NCBI GenBank assembly: GCA_036365455.1
Contig: JAWQUS010000008.1
Span: 14,677,501-14,741,500, forward strand
Reading direction: 5' to 3'
Length of the DNA stretch: 64,000 bases
Origin: Macrosoma leucophasiata
Lineage: Eukaryota > Arthropoda > Insecta > Lepidoptera > Hedylidae
This document shows, piece after piece, positions 59,401 through 64,000 of the stretch (position 1 is its first letter; the number at the start of each line of letters is the position of its first letter). Both the position numbers and the translations under genes were made by a program. The notes beneath the pieces were generated by a model that saw only the letters and a list, made by a program, of their open reading frames with translations, was not told the DNA's origin and searched no databases.

Positions 59401-62400
59401 AAACAAAGTTCTTCAGGACCTTTGTCCGTCTGTGTGCCTCTCTGTTTGTACGCGACAAACTCGACTACATCTATTCTACGAGGTTTTCACCAAAATATAG
59501 AGTGATTCATGAGAAAGGTTTATGTATGTAATTTTTTATAGTTTTGTATAAATTGATTGATTGGAATCTATACATTAGGTACCAATAAATAAAATTGGAC
59601 TGTCTGTTTGTAATATTAAAATAACCGCTTTTTACTAAATGCATAGGTATGTGTCTATACACGGTACATATACGAAAACAACATTTTTTACAATTTTTGT
59701 CTGTCTGTTTGTTCCTGCTAATCTCGGGAGCGGCTAGACCGATTTTGTCGGGACTGTCACTGGCAGATTAGCTTATACTAGCTTATGTAATAAGGAGTAA
59801 CTTAGGTTACTTTTATACTAGCTGCGTCCACGACTTCGTCCGGGTACATATACTGAACAATCATAAATTCGCACGCCACTGAAGTCGCGGGCAAAGCTAG
59901 TATAATAATAAAAGTTTGGAGGTATCGGTAAAAAATTAGGTCGTCAGGAAGTTTTCATCGAAGATGCTGCCTAAACCCTTTGAGATATAACAAAACAATA
60001 TACGGAGAAATATTTCCTCTTTGGTAGATCTACAAAAAGCTCCGCGATAACATAATACTTGTATCTTTTAAGGATAGCTTACTGTACCCTGTACCGTAGT
60101 AATCTACCGAAAAATTGATAATGCGGTAATAAATTTTGTAAAAATTGGTGTAAAAATTACCAATACGGTATAATCTGCCAGTGAATGACAAAGAATGTCC
60201 CATATTTTTTTATTTAGTCTTATCTTGCCGTTTGTAAAAGAGAGTATGGAACATTCTGTTGATACCTATTTTTCTTATTAAGTATTTTTGGACCATTATT
60301 TATTATATTTTTGTTTACTTTGACATATTAATCAACGTATCAGTTGTTATTCGCTTTAATTTTTTTTTGTAATTTGGCCTATCACAATCAAGGGACGAAA
60401 TATTTTTTTGAGATTGAGTATGAATCCGAAATTAATAATAATTTGGTTAGCTTGAGCATTTCATGAAATATAATACATACTTACAATTAAAATTGATATC
60501 TTAGAAGTTGTCGCAAAAAACATCACGTGGTCATCAGCAACGCGTTTGAATTAAACGTATTTTACATTTAATTAATTATTATATTAATATTAATTTAAGG
60601 CGTTTGAATTAAATGTATTTTACATTTAATTCAAACGCGTTGCTCACACCGATGATCGAGCTCGCCTAATTTTGTTTTGAAATTTATTTTAAGGCCATGG
60701 CTTAAACGTATTTTGTACGACGTTTACCGGGCCAGCTAGTTTAATTTATTTTAATGTTCCTATCGTGATTTTCATTTGAGTTTAACATACAAGGTTATGC
60801 TATTGTAACGTGGTGTTCAGTTTTCATGTAGCATTCTAGCATGTGTCACCACATAGAGCAACACGGGCCACCGGCCTGGGCTGACCGGAGGGGCGTTAGT
60901 TAGCTTTCCCCTCTGTCAAAGTACAAGCACAAGTGTTCCTATGCTTGTTGCCTATAAATGTGTGCGTGAATCTGTATACATATTTTGTTAAAAGTCAAGG
61001 AGTGAGTTTCGTAGTAATAGACGATTTCTGTAGTGTGTGTCACACGTATTTCCCCCCGCAAATCTCTTATCTCTTATCTCTTATTTTCATCGGTAATAAA
61101 CGCTATGGCTAGTATGGCTACTCCCCTCCGATCCGCCGCAGCCGGTGGCCCGTGTTGCTCACAAGTTTGTCTTTCGGCCGAATGTTGCTCGTGTCTTTGA
61201 TTAAAAAAAAACAGAAATTAAAAACATAATTGAAACTGGCAGTAGAGCTGTAGTAGTAGAGCTCGAGCGCGTAGGTGCCAACGCATTACATGATCTACTT
61301 AGAGAGTAACGGCGTAGGCATTATGAGTGACAACACAAAACAACCCTGAAATCTCTGTCTCTGTGTAAATGTTTAGGTACCTATAGGCTATATATAGGCC
61401 TTCCGAACTAACAATGAAAACTATATATTTAGTATAAATGGATCGATTGAGGTACCTACCTGCTACATCTGGTAAGTAAACACTCACATACCTACAATAC
61501 GATACTTACTAACTCTCTGACATAAAACAAACAGGCAGTACGTACATACGTTTGTATGTAGGTCATACAAATATTTATGTATCCCATGTGAGATTGAGAT
61601 TCATAGGTGCGGTCGGTGAAACTAGATATTTTACGCAGTAGACATTGTAAACGACTACACTGAACTTGGCTTCCAAATGTTTATGTATCTAACAAACTTA
61701 GGTATTTTTACATTACTTATATTTATTTTACCTCATCTACACAGTTCGGGTCCGGTGATAATGTACCCAAAACAGAGGTATAACAACTAAGGCCTCAGGA
61801 GTGCCACCGTATCTAAATTGAAATTCAGTTTATTCATTTATTTCATATAATTAGGCTCCTGGAGAGCACTTTTACATCGTATTTTTTTGTTAAACTAACC
61901 TAGAGTGAGTACCCACTAATAATTATCAAAAACACTTAATAAATTAAAAAGAAACTAAAAAAAATTGTATAATATGGAAAGAATCAATTATTTACAAATT
62001 CCTCCATTTCCCCATTTCAAAAGAAACTGAGAAAGAATTAATTTGGTCGTCATAATAAAGGTTATTCACTTGGCAGAATTCCAAGTGCAGTCAATACTGA
62101 GAAGAACTCCGCCACTGAAGAAACTCAGTACAGCTCTTTTGAATTTAAACTTAAATCTAATACAGTCTGTAAATCCAACGTACAGGTTTTCAAAATAGCC
62201 TGACAGCGATCGCTTCAATCCCATGGTGTGGTGTCATTAATCAGACGTTTTATAATAGTTGCACATGTATAAGCGTTTTTTGATAACTTTCTTAAATTAA
62301 TTAATCGAAAGACTTTGAACATTTTCAGGTATTTTGTTAAAGAAGCGTATAGGTACATTGATCTCTAAAAGAATTACTCACCCTATGCAGTCGTGTTGTA

Positions 62401-62934
62401 TGCACAGACAACTTGTGTTAGTTCCTAGTGTTCATATAATCATTAGCTCTACTAGGAAATTCGCTAATATTTTTACGTACATCACACCTACAGTAGGTAC
62501 ATTTTCGTAAATGTATTGCGAAGCTACAGTCAATATATTTATTTCCTTCAATTTATTTCTGAGAGACACTCGCGGACTCAGACAAATAAAAAAAATATTT
62601 CCCAAAAAAATTGAAAAGAATAATATTTCCCAAAATTTTTTTGGAGCCATTTTTTGATAGTCAACCAAGTGGATATACATTCTCTAGAAACTCTAGAGAT
62701 TATAAGTATGGATGTACGAAATGATTCTGCAGTGGGATCCTAACCTACCTTATATCACTAGGTACTACTTAGATGCAATATTTGTCGATCAGGTGTCATC
62801 AAGATTAACTGCATGCTTGTTTGCTACTATATAACATAAAAAAATATTTTGTACCTCTGTGGCAGGAAGTCGTCTGGTTCGAAGGACGGGTTGACCATAG
62901 GCCCACTTGGTCGTCGAGCCCATTCTTCTGCTTC
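47404..62934 (-). CDS. SLC36-type proton-coupled amino-acid transporter (pathetic/CG1139-like), N-terminal exon not found
   Basis: Membrane carrier of the amino acid/auxin permease superfamily; relatives move small neutral amino acids with protons across plasma or lysosomal membranes and feed TORC1 signalling. Coding exons in transcript order: 62934-62855, 55969-55835, 53884-53612, 52820-52460, 51631-51450, 48954-48779, 47714-47404. They total 1518 nt, in frame, 505 aa plus stop TGA at 47404-47406. The 62855-62934 exon starts in frame (EAEEWARRPSGP) right after an acceptor, so an upstream coding exon is likely; otherwise its internal Met would start the protein. Signatures: HPTTNTETLLHLLKGSLGTG, LAMPHAFSNSGYVVG, EGPDWCKACAPYA, DLKYLAPFSAIANA, LFALEAIGVILPLENEMKTP, ITLNLPSKTET, LDLFISLFGALCLSALGLAF. 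About eleven hydrophobic spans are visible. Which insect paralogue it is remains open. Confidence 0.92.
49830..50171 (-). mobile_element. LINE reverse-transcriptase C-terminal remnant (SLC36 intron 5)
   Basis: The minus-strand frame reads RDWDLLTVRQLFVMKVILKN, SEISYDPDLLKDKRRRS and NTCCKQVVTKYLKSL, like the region after the RT fingers/thumb in Jockey-type LINE ORFs. Degraded, both ends missing. Confidence 0.5.
51082..51383. mobile_element. Non-autonomous TIR element family C, copy 2
   Basis: Starts CCAATAGAGCAACACGGGCC and ends as its inverse (ccgtgttgctctatgatgg). Subterminal blocks 'ggaggggcgtagccatagcg' and 'atggctactcccctccggtc' extend the inverted repeat to about 55 bp. Lies in the SLC36 intron just downstream (minus strand) of exon 51450-51631. 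Confidence 0.8.
51868..52015. repeat. MITE family A, copy 2 (SLC36 intron)
   Basis: Starts 'ccccttattcataatcgtat' and ends 'acgtttatgaataagggggt', a clear terminal inverted repeat. It shares the internal 'ctatagctaaaacgtatcta' and 'ctgcacatttgacaa' blocks, inverted, with the copy at 2177-2325. Confidence 0.75.
53038..53400. mobile_element. Non-autonomous TIR element family C, copy 3, internally rearranged
   Basis: Starts CCATAGAGCAACACGGGCC. After 45 bp it has an added inverted repeat: 'ggaagcagccatagcg' with 'ttaccgattta', a 4-base loop, then the mirror 'taaatcggtaataaacgcta' (53080-53150). The 3' end stops at 'cgccgcggcaggtagctcg', so the outer right end is lost. It sits 0.2 kb from SLC36 exon 53612-53884. 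Confidence 0.7.
54655..54900 (+). repeat. tRNA-derived SINE, second family, copy 2 (SLC36 intron 2)
   Basis: 'ggtagcctagtggtagcatg', 'actactactacgctgaggtc', 'gagttcgatgcccggg', then body 'tatctctggttctattcggt' and 'gtaatgtgcccgaagatgtc', colinear with 39935-40145. Confidence 0.7.
55319..55372. repeat. Perfect 25-bp inverted repeat, 4-nt loop
   Basis: Left arm 55319-55343, loop attg, right arm 55348-55372 an exact reverse complement ('acatgctcggaaacaatata'). In SLC36 intron 2. Confidence 0.95.
55678..55811. repeat. MITE family E, copy 2, beside an SLC36 splice donor
   Basis: Inverted ends 'gcccgaatactcaaacgtca' and 'tgacgtttgagtatttgggc'. Its right edge is only 17 bp from the GT of the donor of SLC36 exon 55835-55969. 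Confidence 0.85.
56040..56160 (-). repeat. tRNA-derived SINE head, copy 3 (SLC36 intron 1)
   Basis: On the minus strand 'aactgagttggtagagtgag', 'tggactagtaaccagtggtc' and 'gcggattcaagtcc' match the family. It is 70 bp upstream (minus strand) of the SLC36 exon 55835-55969. Confidence 0.6.
57715..58565 (-). mobile_element. Jockey-type LINE reverse-transcriptase fragment, broken
   Basis: On the minus strand 58550-58480 reads DIAKAFDRVWHRVLLAKLPS. About 58310 reads NFHCYTDDST, where the RT active site is normally YADD. 58218-57877 stays open with SLEWVSDWGRLNLMQFNPSK, GILGVDISNKVQFG and ESKKLGVLNKAR. Several frameshifts and stops; 5' and 3' ends missing. Nested in the hAT-like element. Confidence 0.8.
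58646..58710. repeat. Perfect 30-bp inverted repeat, 5-nt loop
   Basis: Left arm 58646-58675 and right arm 58681-58710 are exact reverse complements around 'accaa'; the arm includes 'aaaagagcattttgtagtgg'. Confidence 0.95.
58790..59165 (+). repeat. LINE/SINE tail segment inside the hAT-like element
   Basis: 'gcgatctactcgattaagcg', 'ggtgaccactagtggcaaat', 'ttgtcggaggcttaatgggc', 'gcagtgggacgtttcaaggg'; 59040-59160 matches 33012-33130 in inverse. Typical lepidopteran LINE 3' sequence. Confidence 0.6.
59585..59905 (+). repeat. Dispersed repeat family F, copy 2 (SLC36 intron 1)
   Basis: Matches 41575-41892 over its whole length ('tacacggtacatatacgaaa', 'ctagaccgattttgtcggga', 'agctgcgtccacgacttcgt', 'gaagtcgcgggcaaagctag'). 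59935-60130 right after it resembles 24720-24890. Confidence 0.7.
60535..60644. repeat. Inverted repeat with AT-rich loop (SLC36 intron 1)
   Basis: Left arm from 'agcaacgcgtttgaattaaa' (60535) and right arm ending 'ttcaaacgcgttgct' (60644) pair over about 38 bp with a few mismatches in the middle. 'gcgtttgaattaaa.gtattt' also occurs as a direct repeat (60542, 60600). Confidence 0.85.
60849..61160. mobile_element. Non-autonomous TIR element family C, copy 4
   Basis: Starts CCACATAGAGCAACACGGGC and ends 'ggtggcccgtgttgctc'. The interior matches copy 1 ('tttcccctctgtcaaagtac', 'tcaaggagtgagtttcgtag'). A 'cttatctcttatctcttatt' triplication lies at about 61065-61085. Confidence 0.78.
61240..61420 (+). 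repeat. Interspersed repeat family B fragments (SLC36 intron 1)
   Basis: 'gtagagctcgagcgcgtagg' and 'gccaacgcattacatgatct' match the 5' part; 61745-61825 and 62790-62845 hold further middle and 3' scraps ('taaggcctcaggagtgccac', 'actgcatgcttgtttgctac'). Confidence 0.55.
61825..62420 (-). mobile_element. LINE 3' end fragment, second copy (SLC36 intron 1)
   Basis: Pairs with 25128-26040 at high identity over 340 bp plus a further 100 bp. Relative to that copy it has an insertion 'gaactccgccactgaag' near 62105 and lacks the 400-bp middle. Same orientation. Confidence 0.7.
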
Positions 62935-64000
62935 CTGTAAATAAATAAATAGAATGTTTAATAAAAAAGTTTTCACCAAATTGAAATTTAATGTGCTCTG
63001 AACGTCATCATTTTAAACATTAGATTCAGAAGTCAAGTCTGGATTTGAGTATTTTTAACCGTTTTTATTCCGCCGCGGTGGCGCCAGGTGTTTCTTTTGA
63101 ACCTTACATAAAATATTACTTAGGTACGTACGTAGGTACTGCGCGAAAAGTACCTTGCCCACATCAAGTTGAAGCACAGTAAATAGATTCTATTTACTGT
63201 GGTTGAAGTCTTGCGCAGCCACTGCTCTCAGCCTAATCATAGTTACTCACACGCCGCCTTCGCTATGAGCGCATTGCAGTTGTGCAGTTATATAGGTACC
63301 TGATACAAAAGCGAGTAGGTGTAGTATTACGTACCTATATAACTTAACAATAAACTTCTACATCTTCTGAAACAGTGCGGTCCTATTTGTATTGACTTTT
63401 CAGCAATATGTGCCTACTTAGGTACGATAGGTATGTATTAGAGGGAAAGATAGGAACGGTTAGTACGGAGAAGGAGAATCCGATGTCGGATAACCAAATT
63501 AGCAGATTAGACGCAACCCTAAATTTTTCTGTCATTGTGTAATGTACTAGGAAGGTTATGTGTGTGAAGGTGTGTGTTGAACTACTATTCACGAGTAATT
63601 TAAGCCAAAAGACTCCTTTAATTGTCTTTTTTATCGAGACAAAAATTATAATCTGGTGCAAGGTAGTGATTTTTAGTAGGTATACTAAATGTTATGTAAC
63701 TTGAGAACCACTGACTTTTGCAGAACATACCACCTACTTGACGTTGTTCTGGTAGGTCTCAATTAGGCTATCATCCCACACGGTTTGTCGTCATGTCGTA
63801 CTACTATTACTAAACACCTTGTATGTTGTTGTATGTAGGTATATGTATACTATAGATAGGGAGATTGATGCGCGATACGCCACACATACAATGCAGACGC
63901 GGGCGCGGTTGACGATAATTCTGTTCTTACCGTTAGAACTACTACAACCAAATCAATGCCAAGCCAATGACCTCACATAATTGCCCATTATTTAAAAAAT
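62935..64000 (-). other. SLC36 5' flank or intron; candidate promoter near 63240-63300
   Basis: No coding exon was found upstream of 62934. On the minus strand 63241-63300 reads 'ggtacctatataactgcaca' and then, about 30 nt on, a strong donor-like GC|GTGTGAGTAAC. A TATA box, short exon and donor in this order would suit a first exon of SLC36, but no start codon in frame can be tied to it. Confidence 0.3.

Noticed and set aside
59037..59505. Ser- or Leu/Pro-rich plus-strand frames of 71 and 147 aa
   Set aside because: Translation of 'cctctt' simple repeats at the hAT-like element's right end.
61299..61487. 62-aa minus-strand frame
   Set aside because: Overlaps family B repeat sequence and has no domain or splice evidence.

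Overview
The window is nuclear DNA of an insect, almost certainly a moth or butterfly. It is AT-rich, its genes have many short exons with GT..AG introns, and introns and intergenic DNA are packed with repeats of lepidopteran type (the 'accgacttc..aaaggaggagg' motif, the 'gacttcgtccgcgtgga' tail, 'ggacgtctttcggc' LINE tails, cecropia-type mariner). I do not name a species.

Three protein genes can be assembled exon by exon, and in each the exon lengths keep the reading frame. (1) COPB2 (beta'-COP) lies on the minus strand at 8934-23023 with 17 coding exons and about 940 aa. (2) UHRF1, a ubiquitin-like/tandem-Tudor/PHD/SRA/RING protein, lies on the plus strand at 23990-40830 with 16 coding exons and 849 aa. 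The two are head to head with 966 bp between their start codons, so they probably share a bidirectional promoter. (3) An SLC36-type proton-coupled amino-acid transporter lies on the minus strand at 47404-62934. It has seven coding exons and about 505 aa visible; its first exon was not found and may lie beyond the window. The genes are not functionally linked: vesicle coat, chromatin/DNA-methylation maintenance, and amino-acid transport.

Layout: 1-8933 is intergenic (a possible 5' exon near 771-900, a dead cecropia mariner at 3933-5229, a coding-type minisatellite at about 5450-5620, several repeats). 8934-23023 is COPB2, with a 4.1 kb repeat-filled intron and a decayed copy of part of its own exon 12. 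23990-40830 is UHRF1, whose introns hold LINE fragments, a 719-bp TIR transposon, and a 2.66-kb BED-finger DNA transposon that itself contains a MITE and an RTE LINE fragment. 40831-47403 is intergenic and repeat-rich, with one CpG-rich island near 42900-43020. 47404-62934 is SLC36, whose introns hold hairpins, a hAT-like element with an 8-bp target duplication, and four-copy and two-copy MITE families.

No single new molecular system is visible. The most distinctive signals are the decayed exon duplication in COPB2, a set of perfect or near-perfect inverted repeats with tiny loops, several nested transposon insertions that can be ordered in time, and at least four non-autonomous element families defined from copies within the window. 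All exon borders are my manual reading of splice sites and homology remembered for the families; no search was run.
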